DNA of 64,000 nt from Halanaerobiales bacterium (GCA_016278485.1 JADQBT010000006.1:46299-110298); one strand, 5' to 3'; positions 9,036-18,181 are shown, numbered from the stretch's first letter. Made by a program: numbers and translations. The notes: a model not told the origin generated them from the letters alone.

Positions 9036-10172
9036 TTATCTACTCCTGGCGAATTGAAATTCTTTTATGTCAAAAAATTTATTCATAATTAAGCAAACAA
9101 TTGCATTTTCTAGTGGATTTTTGCGGTGTTTACTTCTTTTTATCTCTGGTAAATAATTCATTTCCCCTGCCATTATTTTTTCCTTAACCTGATGGTAAAT
9201 CAAATCATTATAATCAAAAACATTTCCGGTAAGTAATACTTTTTTTGGATTAAGCAGATTAATGGTGGAAAGCATCATACGAGCAATATAGGTTGTAAAC
9301 TCAGCCAGTTCGATTTCATTTTGTTCATTCCGGCTGATAAATTCTTCATATTTGCGATTTAATTTTTTAATTTTTTCTTTTTGAAATTTCTCAGAATAAT
9401 ATGGCTGTGCATTTATTTCTTTAAGATATTCATCATTTTTAATAATATAGTCAAGTCTTTTTAGTTCATCCCCAAAGAAACGATTTTCTCCAGCTCTGTT
9501 AGTGTAACCCTGTAAAATTTGATTTTTTACTACCAGGGCCAGGCCGATACCTTCTCCAATATATAGTACAGTAGTAATATTACGATCATCTTCTGTTTCT
9601 AATTCATTATAGGCGTAAACTCTTACATCTGTTTCCACAAAGACCGGTATTTTCAATTCAGCTTCTAACTCTAGAGCCAGCGGTTTATCTGTCCAATCTA
9701 ACAGATTGGAACGATCAACATTTTTATTTGCAAAGTCAGTAACACCAGAGATGGAGATTCCCATAGCAAGGATTTGCTCTGCAGTCAAACTTAATTCAGT
9801 CAGCATTGTATCAACGGCACTAGTTATTTCTCCTATATAATTTGTAAATCGGTGATTTTCAAGATAATGAATCCGACTAAAAATAATTCTTCCTTTTAAG
9901 TCTGTCAGAAAAATATAAAAATGAGTGTCTTTGAGATCAAGTCCAATAATATAACGAAATTCATCATTAGTTTGATAAATAACCGCCCTGCGTCCTCCGC
10001 TTGAAACCGCTTTCTTGCGGGGAATCATCCAGTTTTTATCTACCAATTCATTTATGTAATCTGAAATAGCAGTTAGCGATAATCCCACTTCTTCTGCTAA
10101 TTCTGGTTTGGTCAATGAACCTTTTTCAAAAACTTGCTGGTATAAGTTTTTTATACGAGTTCTCTTTTTCAT
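9036..10172 (-). CDS. ROK-family transcriptional repressor
   Basis: 378 residues: an N-terminal winged helix-turn-helix (about residues 8-60, with LTKPELAEEVGLSLTAISDYINELVDKNW) followed by the ROK sugar-kinase-like fold beginning IIGLDLKDTHFYIFL. The zinc motif CxCGxxGC usual in ROK proteins is absent; that region reads NRAGENRFFGDE. The catalytic region reads VETDVRVYAYNE rather than ENDANAAA. It is therefore a regulator, not a kinase. It is the first gene of the operon and lies just behind a promoter with tandem palindromes at 10201-10225, so it probably represses its own operon until a sugar binds. Confidence 0.88.
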   Translation of the reverse strand: MKKRTRIKNLYQQVFEKGSLTKPELAEEVGLSLTAISDYINELVDKNWMIPRKKAVSSGGRRAVIYQTNDEFRYIIGLDLKDTHFYIFLTDLKGRIIFSRIHYLENHRFTNYIGEITSAVDTMLTELSLTAEQILAMGISISGVTDFANKNVDRSNLLDWTDKPLALELEAELKIPVFVETDVRVYAYNELETEDDRNITTVLYIGEGIGLALVVKNQILQGYTNRAGENRFFGDELKRLDYIIKNDEYLKEINAQPYYSEKFQKEKIKKLNRKYEEFISRNEQNEIELAEFTTYIARMMLSTINLLNPKKVLLTGNVFDYNDLIYHQVKEKIMAGEMNYLPEIKRSKHRKNPLENAIVCLIMNKFFDIKEFQFARSR

Positions 10173-10200
10173 AATAATCTCTCCATGATTTAAAGACTTT

Positions 10201-10225
10201 ATAAAGTAACTTTATCAAGTAACTT
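10201..10225 (-). promoter_or_regulatory. Tandem palindromic operator for the ROK operon
   Basis: ATAAAGTAACTTTAT (10201-10215) is a perfect palindrome about a central base. Its core AAGTAACTT repeats at 10217-10225, thirteen bases away. A looser relative (AAAGACTTT) lies just before it. The pair starts directly after the -10 box, where a bound repressor would block transcription. Confidence 0.65.
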
Positions 10226-10226
10226 T

Positions 10227-10255
10227 ATTATATTACAATCTTTTATATTATGCAA
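10227..10255 (-). promoter_or_regulatory. Sigma-A promoter of the ROK operon
   Basis: On the minus strand, TTGCAT (10255-10250) and TATAAT (10232-10227) are separated by 17 bases. It reads into the operator and then the ROK gene. Confidence 0.75.
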
Positions 10256-10334
10256 GTAATATTTTTAATATTTTGTGATTATCTTGTGATAATTTTATAG
10301 CGAAATTATATTGATATAAAATTAGGTATAAAAC

Positions 10335-10367
10335 CAAAAAAATACTCCTCTTTTTAAAAGGAGTATT
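10335..10367 (-). terminator. Terminator of the 10398-19183 operon
   Basis: The stem AATACTCCT (10341-10349) with AGGAGTATT (10359-10367) is followed on the minus-strand transcript by a run of T (10342-10335). This is a canonical intrinsic terminator. Confidence 0.8.
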
Positions 10368-10397
10368 TCCTATAAGGAAGAAATTAGTTTAAAATTT

Positions 10398-11387
10398 TTA
10401 TTTTTCCATTGAACTATCAAATGCAAGTTCTGAAGCAACAAAATCAATTTCCCTAACATATTGCAATGCCTCTTTTGCACCATATTCTCGGTCCATTCCA
10501 CTATCTTCCCATTCTACTGAGAGAGGTCCTTTATAATTCATGTTATTTAACTCTCTAATAATTTCATTAAAATTAACATCTCCATGACCTAATGAACGAA
10601 AGTCCCAACCGCGTCGTCGGTCACCAAAAGGTAAATGTGATCCTAAAATACTTTCCTTACCATTCAATGTAACTACAGCATCTTTCATATGAACATGATA
10701 AATTCTATTAGCAAATTCCCTTAAAAAAAGATGTGGATTAATGCCTTGCCATATCAAGTGACTTGGATCAAAGTTAATTCCTATTTCAGGCCTCCAATCA
10801 AACTTCTCAAATAATTTCTCGGCAGTATAATAATCATAGGCAATTTCTGTAGGGTGGACCTCTAAAGCAAATTTTATCTCATTTTCTGCAAAAACATCTA
10901 AAATTGGATTCCAGAGATCAACAATTTTAGCATATCCCTGTTCAACCATTTCGGCTGTGGTCTGCGGAAAAGAGTAGAAAAACTTCCAAATCGGTGAACC
11001 AGTAAAACCTGTTACCACATTAACACCCATTTTTTTAGCTGCAACTGCTGTTAATTTCATTTCTTCAATTGCCCATTTCTTGATTTCTGCTGGTTTGCCA
11101 GTATATTTTTTAGGCGCAAAATTGTCCAACCTTTCATCATATCTAGCACCAACACACTGACCGGCAAGATGATTTCCGATCGCCCATACACCCAGATCAT
11201 ATTTAGCAAGAACTGATTTTTTTCTATCTAGATAAGCAGGATCCTCTGCCGCTTTTTTGACATCTAAATGATCACCCCAGCAAGCTATTTCTAATCCATC
11301 ATAACCAAGTTCACTAGCTTTTTTACAAATCTCTTCAAAGCTTAAATCAGCCCACTGGCCAGTAAATAATGTTACTTTTCGACTCAT
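10398..11387 (-). CDS. Sugar phosphate isomerase/epimerase-type TIM-barrel protein
   Basis: 329 residues of the xylose-isomerase-like TIM-barrel family (AP endonuclease 2 fold). Typical segments are DGLEIACWGDHL, a strand carrying ALEVHPTE, NFDPSHLIWQG, HVHMKDAV and the closing SVEWEDSG. The conserved Glu, Asp, His and Glu residues in these strands form a divalent-metal site. It is the last gene of a LacI-controlled operon with two dehydrogenases, a second TIM-barrel protein and a CUT2 importer. Relatives act on inosose or keto-sugars, but the substrate here is unknown. Confidence 0.82.
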   Translation of the reverse strand: MSRKVTLFTGQWADLSFEEICKKASELGYDGLEIACWGDHLDVKKAAEDPAYLDRKKSVLAKYDLGVWAIGNHLAGQCVGARYDERLDNFAPKKYTGKPAEIKKWAIEEMKLTAVAAKKMGVNVVTGFTGSPIWKFFYSFPQTTAEMVEQGYAKIVDLWNPILDVFAENEIKFALEVHPTEIAYDYYTAEKLFEKFDWRPEIGINFDPSHLIWQGINPHLFLREFANRIYHVHMKDAVVTLNGKESILGSHLPFGDRRRGWDFRSLGHGDVNFNEIIRELNNMNYKGPLSVEWEDSGMDREYGAKEALQYVREIDFVASELAFDSSMEK

Positions 11388-11428
11388 ATTTTTTTCATCT
11401 CCAATGCCTTAGTTATTTTATTACCTTT

Positions 11429-12574
11429 TTATATATTGACCCATTCTTTATTTTCATTACTTTTTAAAATAGCTTCTGTAATCTTTACTTCCGTATAACC
11501 ATCTTCAAAAGTAGCATAAGCATAATTCTCAGCTTTACCTTGATCTAAAATACATTTATAAAAAGATTTAATAGAATTCTTTAAGCCCTCAGACCAGCCT
11601 TCAATATGTCCCACAGGATAATAACAATCATCAGCAGCATCTTTAGACAAAACCCCTGGATCTCTTAATAATGTTTCATTTGCTCGATCTCTGTGGCCAA
11701 CAAATAATTGATTAGCTTTTTCTTGATACCAGGAATAAGTTTTTTTACTACCATTAATTTCAACAAATATATCATTTTTATGCCCGGCACTAACTTGAGA
11801 AACAGTAAAGTTTCCTATAGCACCATTTTCCAATTCTAATAAGACTGAACCATAATCTTCAGTATTAACTTTTATTTTTTCATATTCAGTATCTGTACTC
11901 TTATCTTTTTCAAATGTTTTAGTTTCACTTGCTGGTTTTTTTCTATAAGGATGAATAGTTTTTAGATTTGCAAATACTTTTTTTATTTTTAAATCAGTTA
12001 AAAATTGAACCAAGTCACACCAATGAGAGCCAATATCTGCTATTGCTCTTGATGCTCCGCCAGCTTTAGAATTAACTCTCCAATTATAATCTGTTTCATA
12101 AAACAACCAATCTTGAAGATAATGGCCGTGCACAATATTGATATTACCTGCTTCATTTTTGATTTTATTTTTCATTTCTTTTACCAGCGGATAATGTCTA
12201 TAATTAAAATTAACTCCGTGATAAACATTATTTTGATTGGCAATTCTAATCAATTCTTCAGCCTGTTTTGAATTAACTGTTAGAGGTTTTTCAGAAAATA
12301 TATCAATACCCGCTTTCATTGCAGCTTTATTTATTTCAAAGTGTAAAAAATTTGGTGTGCAATTATGAATAACATCTATTTCTTCACTATTAATCATTTC
12401 TTTATAATTTCCATAATATTTGGCTATATTCAAGTTTTCAGCACTTTTTTTAGCATGTTCTTTGCTACTTGCTGCTAAAGCAACAACTTCTACAAAGTTT
12501 AATCTTCTCAATGCTTCAATTTGGGCTTCTCCAATAAATCCACTACCAATAATTCCAGCTTTAATTTTAGGCAT
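11429..12574 (-). CDS. Gfo/Idh/MocA-family sugar dehydrogenase
   Basis: 381 residues: an N-terminal Rossmann fold (AGIIGSGFIG) for NAD(P), the family's SEKPLTV motif with the catalytic-site Lys, and DIGSHWCDL in the substrate domain with the active-site Asp/His pair. Enzymes of this family oxidise or reduce a sugar or cyclitol hydroxyl. It is cytoplasmic, with a strong ribosome binding site (AGGAGG). Together with the second dehydrogenase at 16309-17277 it could perform an oxidation and a later reduction in one pathway. Confidence 0.88.
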   Translation of the reverse strand: MPKIKAGIIGSGFIGEAQIEALRRLNFVEVVALAASSKEHAKKSAENLNIAKYYGNYKEMINSEEIDVIHNCTPNFLHFEINKAAMKAGIDIFSEKPLTVNSKQAEELIRIANQNNVYHGVNFNYRHYPLVKEMKNKIKNEAGNINIVHGHYLQDWLFYETDYNWRVNSKAGGASRAIADIGSHWCDLVQFLTDLKIKKVFANLKTIHPYRKKPASETKTFEKDKSTDTEYEKIKVNTEDYGSVLLELENGAIGNFTVSQVSAGHKNDIFVEINGSKKTYSWYQEKANQLFVGHRDRANETLLRDPGVLSKDAADDCYYPVGHIEGWSEGLKNSIKSFYKCILDQGKAENYAYATFEDGYTEVKITEAILKSNENKEWVNI

Positions 12575-12634
12575 TTAAAAATCCTCCTTCTTTTCCCTAA
12601 TAATAAGAAATATTTAATTAGTTATAGTTAAGAT

Positions 12635-13687
12635 TTAATTAGCTTTCTGTTTTTTTTGCATCAGGACAGCTCCTAGCAAAATTAAGCCTTTAAAAGCTTC
12701 TCTTAAGAAAGGTGGTACACCAATTAGATTTAATAAATTATTCATTAAGCCAATAATTAAAACACCAAAAATTGTACCCATTACAGTTCCCCGGCCACCA
12801 CTCATACTCGTACCACCAACGACTGCTGCCGCAATGGCATCCATCTCATAACCACTGCCGGCATTAGCAAAGTCCATGGAACCGATACGAGAAACCTGAA
12901 TTATAGCAGCAACTGCAACTAGTAATCCTGTTAAAGCATAAACTCTTCTTTTAACCCTATCTACATTAACACCTGAAAGATTTGCTGAACGTTGATTTGA
13001 ACCAACAGCAATAATCTGACGTCCGAAAGTTACTCTTTTAGAAACAAAATATAATATTCCAGCAATAATTAGCCAGTAAATAATTGGCATAATCCTGTAC
13101 TCACCTATTTCAAAACCTGAGATTGCCAAAAAATCCATTGGTACTCTTGGATTATATCCCTGCATAAAGTGCTGAGTCACACTACGATAAAGTTTCATTG
13201 TAGCTAAGGTAACTACAAAAGGAGGTATTCCACCTTTCGTAATAAACAAACCATTTAAATTACCTAAAAAGTAACCAAAAAACAAAGATATAATAACCGC
13301 AAGAAAAAAGGCAGGTAGACCGGTAATTCCCAGATTAATTAAAATTCCATTGGGACCCCTATCTATCAACATCATTAAAACTGCACCTACAGCTACCAAA
13401 GTTGAACCCACTGAAAGATCAATTCCTGCTGACATTATTACAAAAGACATGCCAAGGGCAATCAATCCAACTGCAGCACTATTGCGTAAAATATTAACCC
13501 AGTTATTACTCCAAGTAAAAAACCATTCTCCAATAGAAGCATAATCAAATCCTAATGCCAATGTCTGCAAGATAATCATAATCACTAAGGCTACAGCTGT
13601 ACTAAAAATAGGTTCACTAGACCATTTATGTAAAAACCAGTTAAAAAAGCTGTTAAGACTTCTACTTTGTTTTTTATTGTTCATCAT
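12635..13687 (-). CDS. CUT2 (ribose-type) ABC importer permease
   Basis: 350 residues of the RbsC/MglC family with about eight to ten hydrophobic segments, the SAGIDLSVGS motif and the late GGTSMSGGRGTV motif characteristic of this family. It forms a homodimeric channel with the ATPase at 13704-15191 and receives substrate from the binding protein at 15303-16241. An AGGAGGAG site precedes two adjacent ATG codons; the first is used here. Confidence 0.9.
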   Translation of the reverse strand: MMNNKKQSRSLNSFFNWFLHKWSSEPIFSTAVALVIMIILQTLALGFDYASIGEWFFTWSNNWVNILRNSAAVGLIALGMSFVIMSAGIDLSVGSTLVAVGAVLMMLIDRGPNGILINLGITGLPAFFLAVIISLFFGYFLGNLNGLFITKGGIPPFVVTLATMKLYRSVTQHFMQGYNPRVPMDFLAISGFEIGEYRIMPIIYWLIIAGILYFVSKRVTFGRQIIAVGSNQRSANLSGVNVDRVKRRVYALTGLLVAVAAIIQVSRIGSMDFANAGSGYEMDAIAAAVVGGTSMSGGRGTVMGTIFGVLIIGLMNNLLNLIGVPPFLREAFKGLILLGAVLMQKKQKAN

Positions 13688-13703
13688 TTGTCTCCTCCTA
13701 CAA

Positions 13704-15191
13704 TTAATTCAACTGCCCGCCAGTAGCCAGCCGCATAATATCATGTTCATTCATTGTCTTTCCACTGACCTCACCCTGGATTACACCATGATACATTATT
13801 AATGCACGGTCACAAATCCGAATAATTTCTTTAGCTTCACTGGATAAAATTACAATAGCAATCTTTTCTTTTGATAACTTAAGAATAATATCATAAATAT
13901 CTTCTTTTGCTCCTACATCAACTCCTTGGGTGGGATTATCTAAAATTAACAAATCTGGATTGGCAATTAACCATTTTGCCAGCACAATTTTTTGCTGATT
14001 TCCTCCTGAAAGGCTATTAATTGAATCAGTTTTAGCGCCCATTTTAATTTTTAACTTCTTAACCTGTTCTTCAAAACCTTTTGCCTGTTTTTTTTCATCA
14101 ATTACCCCATAATCGGCAAATTTAGGCCAGGTAACAATCGAAGCATTCTCAAAAATATTCATATCTTTTATAATTCCATTTTCTTTTCGATTGCGAGGCA
14201 GATAACCAATGCCCTTTTTTAATGCATCAGTAGTATTTTCCACTTCAACCTGCTTTTCGTTTAAATAAATTTTCCCTTCAGAAATATTCCTTCTGCCAAA
14301 AATAGCTTCAAAAAGCTCAGTCCGACCATCACCAAGCAGACCGGTTACACCAAGAATCTCTCCTGCTTTAACAGAAAAGCTGATATTGTTAAATTCATTT
14401 TTTCTACTTATATTTTCCACTCTTAAAACTTCTTTACCCTGATCAAAGTTTCGCCCTATTGATTGACTCAGTAGATCATGACCAACCATAAAACGAGCCA
14501 GGTCATCTACAGTTACATCTTTGACCATCCCCTCGGCTACCCTTTCTCCATTCCTCAATACTGTATAGCGTTCACAAAATTCAATTACTTCCCCCAATTT
14601 ATGTGAGATAAAAACAATCCCTACATTATGACTTTTTAAAGTTTCCATCATTGTAAAGACCCGTTTAATCTCTTGATCAGTTAGTGATGTTGTAGGTTCA
14701 TCCATAATAATTACCGAAGCTTCCATCATAATAGCTCGTGAAATTTCAACAATTTGCTTATATGAAGTGTCTAAGTTACGAACCATGGTTTCTGGATCAA
14801 GTTCAATACCCATTTTTTCAAAAACTTCTTTAGTTTTAGTTTTCATTTTTTTGAGATCTAAAGTTCCATTTTTTGTCTTTAATTCACGCCCGATAAACAT
14901 ATTTTCATATATTGGTAGATCATTGATTAAATTTAGTTCCTGATAAATAAAAGCAATCCCGGCATTTAAAGAATCGGCTGGGGTCTGAAAATTAACTTCT
15001 TGGCCGTCAATCAAAATTTTTCCTTTATCAGCCGGCAGTACTCCGCCTAAAATATTCATTAATGTTGATTTGCCAGCTCCATTTTCTCCAATCAAGGCAC
15101 AAATTTCTCCACCTTTTACTGAAAAAGAAACATCATTTAGAGCTTTAATAGCACCAAAGGATTTAGATATATTCTTCATCTCTATCTCCAT
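13704..15191 (-). CDS. CUT2 sugar ABC importer ATPase with two nucleotide-binding domains
   Basis: 495 residues with two ABC cassettes, as in RbsA/MglA. Cassette 1 has Walker A GENGAGKST and Walker B IIMDEPTTSLT. Cassette 2 has the degenerate P-loop GLLGDGRTE usual for this family, signature LSGGNQQK and Walker B LLILDNPTQGVD. It energises the permease at 12635-13687. The start has a GGAGGTG site. A stem-loop at 15214-15247 separates it from the binding-protein gene. Confidence 0.92.
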   Translation of the reverse strand: MEIEMKNISKSFGAIKALNDVSFSVKGGEICALIGENGAGKSTLMNILGGVLPADKGKILIDGQEVNFQTPADSLNAGIAFIYQELNLINDLPIYENMFIGRELKTKNGTLDLKKMKTKTKEVFEKMGIELDPETMVRNLDTSYKQIVEISRAIMMEASVIIMDEPTTSLTDQEIKRVFTMMETLKSHNVGIVFISHKLGEVIEFCERYTVLRNGERVAEGMVKDVTVDDLARFMVGHDLLSQSIGRNFDQGKEVLRVENISRKNEFNNISFSVKAGEILGVTGLLGDGRTELFEAIFGRRNISEGKIYLNEKQVEVENTTDALKKGIGYLPRNRKENGIIKDMNIFENASIVTWPKFADYGVIDEKKQAKGFEEQVKKLKIKMGAKTDSINSLSGGNQQKIVLAKWLIANPDLLILDNPTQGVDVGAKEDIYDIILKLSKEKIAIVILSSEAKEIIRICDRALIMYHGVIQGEVSGKTMNEHDIMRLATGGQLN

Positions 15192-15213
15192 TTAATCACC
15201 TCCGGTTATTTGA

Positions 15214-15247
15214 AATCAGAGGCTATGGAAACCCATAACCTCTGATT
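15214..15247 (-). terminator. Intra-operon hairpin between CUT2 binding protein and ATPase genes
   Basis: Fifteen-base arms (15214-15228 and 15233-15247) fully pair in the minus-strand RNA with one G-U. No strong T-run follows, so an mRNA-end stabiliser or weak attenuator is more likely than a full terminator. Confidence 0.7.
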
Positions 15248-15302
15248 ACTTAGAATGTTTTAATTTATTAACTTTTATCTTTAAAATGGTGCATTTTTAA
15301 GA

Positions 15303-16241
15303 TTAGTATGGTGAATTTTCATCTAAAAACTCTTTGTAATTTGTACGATCAACAATAGTTGTTGGAATAATTGTTTCTTTTGGCACATCCTTACCATTTA
15401 GTAATTTAACCGCTACATCAACTGCATCTTTAACCATGGCAGGACTATAAAGAGCTGACTGAATCCAGATATCTTTATTTTTAGGCATCATTTCGAAATA
15501 TTCCTGCATTCCGCCGCCACCTGTTACAACTTTAATATCTTCCCGACCTGCTTCTTCAATCGCTTTTAAAACACCTATTGAAGTTTCATCATCCATTGAA
15601 TAAACTGCATCAATCTGGTCATGTCTGATTAGAATATCTGACATATCTTTCAATCCATCTCCACGGGTAAACTTAGTAGCATAGGTGTGTAATTCCATAT
15701 CAGGCGCAATTTCGTTGATTGTTTCTACAAATCCCTCTTTACGTAGTTCAGAAACTGAACCTGCTGTTGGTACCTCAAGAATTATGACCGTACCTTCTTT
15801 GCCAATTTTATCTACTATATAGTGAGCACCCTGAACACCCATATCTCTATTATCACCGGCAACACGATAAACACCTTCAACATCAATTGCAATATCAAAG
15901 TTAACAACTTTTATGCCGTCTTCAATTGCTCTGTGAATTGGTACTTCCATTCCTGTCCACTGAGGAAAAGCAACAATTGCATCTGCACCCCAGGTTTTTA
16001 AATCATCAAGTTGGGCTGTCATTTCGGAAGCATTGGTACTGGTCTGGATATTGTATTCAATCTGATCAGATAGTTCTTTACAACGTGCTTCAGCATGATA
16101 GGCCACAGCAGCAACCCAACCGTGAGTAACGGCAGGTGCCAGAATTCCTACCTTATACTTCTCCTGAGCAGCCACACCAGTCACAAATACAGCGGTTAAA
16201 ACCAAGGAAACTAGAACCAAAACAACTAAAACTTTTTTCAT
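15303..16241 (-). CDS. CUT2 sugar-binding protein (RbsB-like)
   Basis: 312 residues: signal peptide MKKVLVVLVLVSLVLTAVFV with cleavage near GVAAQ, then a periplasmic-binding-protein type-4 fold (KVGILAPAVTHGWVAA, VVNFDIAIDVEG, YSMDDETSIGVL). It is expected to be secreted and membrane-associated. It supplies substrate to the permease and ATPase downstream. The presence of sugar or cyclitol dehydrogenases beside it suggests a monosaccharide, glycoside or inositol-type ligand, which is inference. The ribosome binding site AAAGGAGG supports the ATG. Confidence 0.9.
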   Translation of the reverse strand: MKKVLVVLVLVSLVLTAVFVTGVAAQEKYKVGILAPAVTHGWVAAVAYHAEARCKELSDQIEYNIQTSTNASEMTAQLDDLKTWGADAIVAFPQWTGMEVPIHRAIEDGIKVVNFDIAIDVEGVYRVAGDNRDMGVQGAHYIVDKIGKEGTVIILEVPTAGSVSELRKEGFVETINEIAPDMELHTYATKFTRGDGLKDMSDILIRHDQIDAVYSMDDETSIGVLKAIEEAGREDIKVVTGGGGMQEYFEMMPKNKDIWIQSALYSPAMVKDAVDVAVKLLNGKDVPKETIIPTTIVDRTNYKEFLDENSPY

Positions 16242-16308
16242 AAGAAATTTCCTCCTTTAAAGTTATTTACTCTACACTTAAACTAACTACAAATTAAACA
16301 GTAGATTA

Positions 16309-17277
16309 TTAACTACTGTTAATTTCTTCTAAAATTTCAACTACTGTTAATACTTGTTCTCTGCTGACCCGCTCTGAAGGAACTCTATTTTTTACACAAT
16401 CAATAAAATGTGAGAGTTCATTATAGAACATAGCTGTCGGCGGCAAGTTAATACCTGTAGGAATTTTAGGTTCTGCTTCAGTAGCAAAATGCCTAGGCTC
16501 TCCTTCCGCCGGATAGAAGATTAAATCTTCTTGATTAACCATTAATCCTTCTTCAAAATATACCCGCCAGCGAGCGGTAAAGGGATAATTAGCATGATAC
16601 CAGGCTGCTTCAGCTCCACAATTAAAAGTACCAAAGTCGTAGTTGAAGCGGTAATGTTCTTTAAAATTACTTTCTTTACGGCCGGAAGCACTGTAAGAAA
16701 AACTTTTGGGTCTGCCAAAAAGACTAACAATTAAATCAAGATCATGAATATGGAGGTCAAAGGGAAGTAGCCCGCTCTTTTCTTTAGCAAAGAGCCATCC
16801 TCCTTGAATCCAGTTAGGGCAAGCAGTGAGTCTTTCAAAATATGCATCCAACACCCTACCGTACTTGCCACTTTTTACTGCCTTGTGCAGAATTTCTACT
16901 TCTTTTGTAAACTGTAGCACCTGGCCGACAAATAATAAACATTCTCTTTCTTCAGCCAAATTGAACATTTCTTCTGCATCATTTTTATGTAAGGCAGCTG
17001 GTTTTTCTACAATTACATCTTTATTTAAAGAAAGTGCCTGCAGAACGAGTTCTTTATGCAGAAAAGTTGGAGTGCAGATATCCACAATATCAATTTCTTC
17101 CTGCTGCACCATAGACTCAATGTCCGGATAGGCTTTTAAGTTCCATTGAGCAGCTTTTTTCTGATCATTCTCAGATTTACCAACAATTGCTCTAACCTCA
17201 GCTCCTTCAATATGGAGATAATTATTATAGTGAACAGTTCCCATTCCCCCAACACCAACAAGTCCAATTTTTATCAT
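16309..17277 (-). CDS. Second Gfo/Idh/MocA-family dehydrogenase of the operon
   Basis: 322 residues: Rossmann loop GLVGVGGMG, the EKPAAL motif and DLHIHDLDL in the substrate domain. It is shorter than, and diverged from, the dehydrogenase at 11429-12574, so the two probably act on different hydroxyls or in opposite directions. It sits between the binding protein and a TIM-barrel isomerase in a LacI-controlled operon. Relatives include inositol and glucoside 3-dehydrogenases. Confidence 0.88.
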   Translation of the reverse strand: MIKIGLVGVGGMGTVHYNNYLHIEGAEVRAIVGKSENDQKKAAQWNLKAYPDIESMVQQEEIDIVDICTPTFLHKELVLQALSLNKDVIVEKPAALHKNDAEEMFNLAEERECLLFVGQVLQFTKEVEILHKAVKSGKYGRVLDAYFERLTACPNWIQGGWLFAKEKSGLLPFDLHIHDLDLIVSLFGRPKSFSYSASGRKESNFKEHYRFNYDFGTFNCGAEAAWYHANYPFTARWRVYFEEGLMVNQEDLIFYPAEGEPRHFATEAEPKIPTGINLPPTAMFYNELSHFIDCVKNRVPSERVSREQVLTVVEILEEINSS

Positions 17278-17305
17278 CCTCTCCCCCCTTATTTAATCTC
17301 ATTTT

Positions 17306-18118
17306 TCATACATTTACTCCAATAGATTTAAGATAGTTGTAAGAATCGATTACTGCCTGATTAATTTCTGCCAGGTTTTCAGGTCCTTCTTCCGTAAATT
17401 CTATTTCAATACTTAAGGGTGCACTGTTCTCATTCTGCTCTAAGATTTTTAGCAACATTGTAAAGTCTATATCACCTTTACCCAGGGCAGGAAAATTCCA
17501 CTCATTCTGCTTACCTGCTTTATCCTTAATATGGAGGTGACCAATCTTTCCTACTGCTTCTTTAAAATCTACTTCTAAATCCACATTTCCATAAAAAATA
17601 GCATTGGCTGTATCATAATTAATGACGACTCTTTTTGAATCGACCAATTCTACAATACTTTTTAAGTCTATGCCAGTTGCATGTTTGCCATGATTTTCTA
17701 AACCTAAAATTAGATCATGTTTTTCCAAATAAGGTAAAAGCTCTCTGATATGTTTAGCTACTTTTTGATCTGAAGCCTCTGCTTTATCTGTTAAGTGGGC
17801 CTCACCAATAGAAGAAATTATATATTTACTTTCAAAAAAGGCTGCCAGACGTATGTTAGCAATAAAATCCTGCAACCGTTCTTTATCCATCAGATTTGTA
17901 TGACCGCTTAGAGAAATGGGTGTCAGATCAGCCGCTTTTAGTTGATCTTTAATTTTATACAGTTTATTAAATGACATAGTGGGAAATACATGTTCTGTCC
18001 AGCCTTTAGTAGCTGTTAGTTCAATGTATTTAAAACCCGCCTTTTTGATTCCAGCAATCGCCTCTGATAAGGAATAGCCATGATAAGTATTGGAATTTAA
18101 AGCTATGATATGCTTCAA
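17306..18118 (-). CDS. Second sugar isomerase/epimerase-type TIM-barrel protein
   Basis: 270 residues, shorter than the 10398 protein but with the same family layout: YIELTATKGW, LGLENHGKH, INYDTANAIF, HLHIKDKAG and SIEIEFTEEG carry the metal-binding Glu, Asp, His and Glu positions. It uses a TTG start, chosen because AGGAGGAGATAAC lies immediately upstream and no ATG fits. It is the first enzyme gene behind the internal LacI operator at 18153-18168, so it can be controlled separately from the regulator gene. Confidence 0.82.
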   Translation of the reverse strand: MKHIIALNSNTYHGYSLSEAIAGIKKAGFKYIELTATKGWTEHVFPTMSFNKLYKIKDQLKAADLTPISLSGHTNLMDKERLQDFIANIRLAAFFESKYIISSIGEAHLTDKAEASDQKVAKHIRELLPYLEKHDLILGLENHGKHATGIDLKSIVELVDSKRVVINYDTANAIFYGNVDLEVDFKEAVGKIGHLHIKDKAGKQNEWNFPALGKGDIDFTMLLKILEQNENSAPLSIEIEFTEEGPENLAEINQAVIDSYNYLKSIGVNV

Positions 18119-18136
18119 GTTATCTCCTCCTTTCCT

Positions 18137-18168
18137 ATTATATTAAAGCTTTATGTATTCGATTACAT
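18137..18168 (-). promoter_or_regulatory. LacI operator and -10 box in front of the catabolic genes
   Basis: ATGTATTCGATTACAT (18153-18168) is a near-palindrome identical to the one in the LacI promoter at 19233-19248. A TATAAT box lies at 18142-18137 on the minus strand. The -35 region would fall inside the operator, so a repressor would occlude polymerase. The -35 match is poor. Confidence 0.6.
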
Positions 18169-18181
18169 TTAGCTTATAAAT

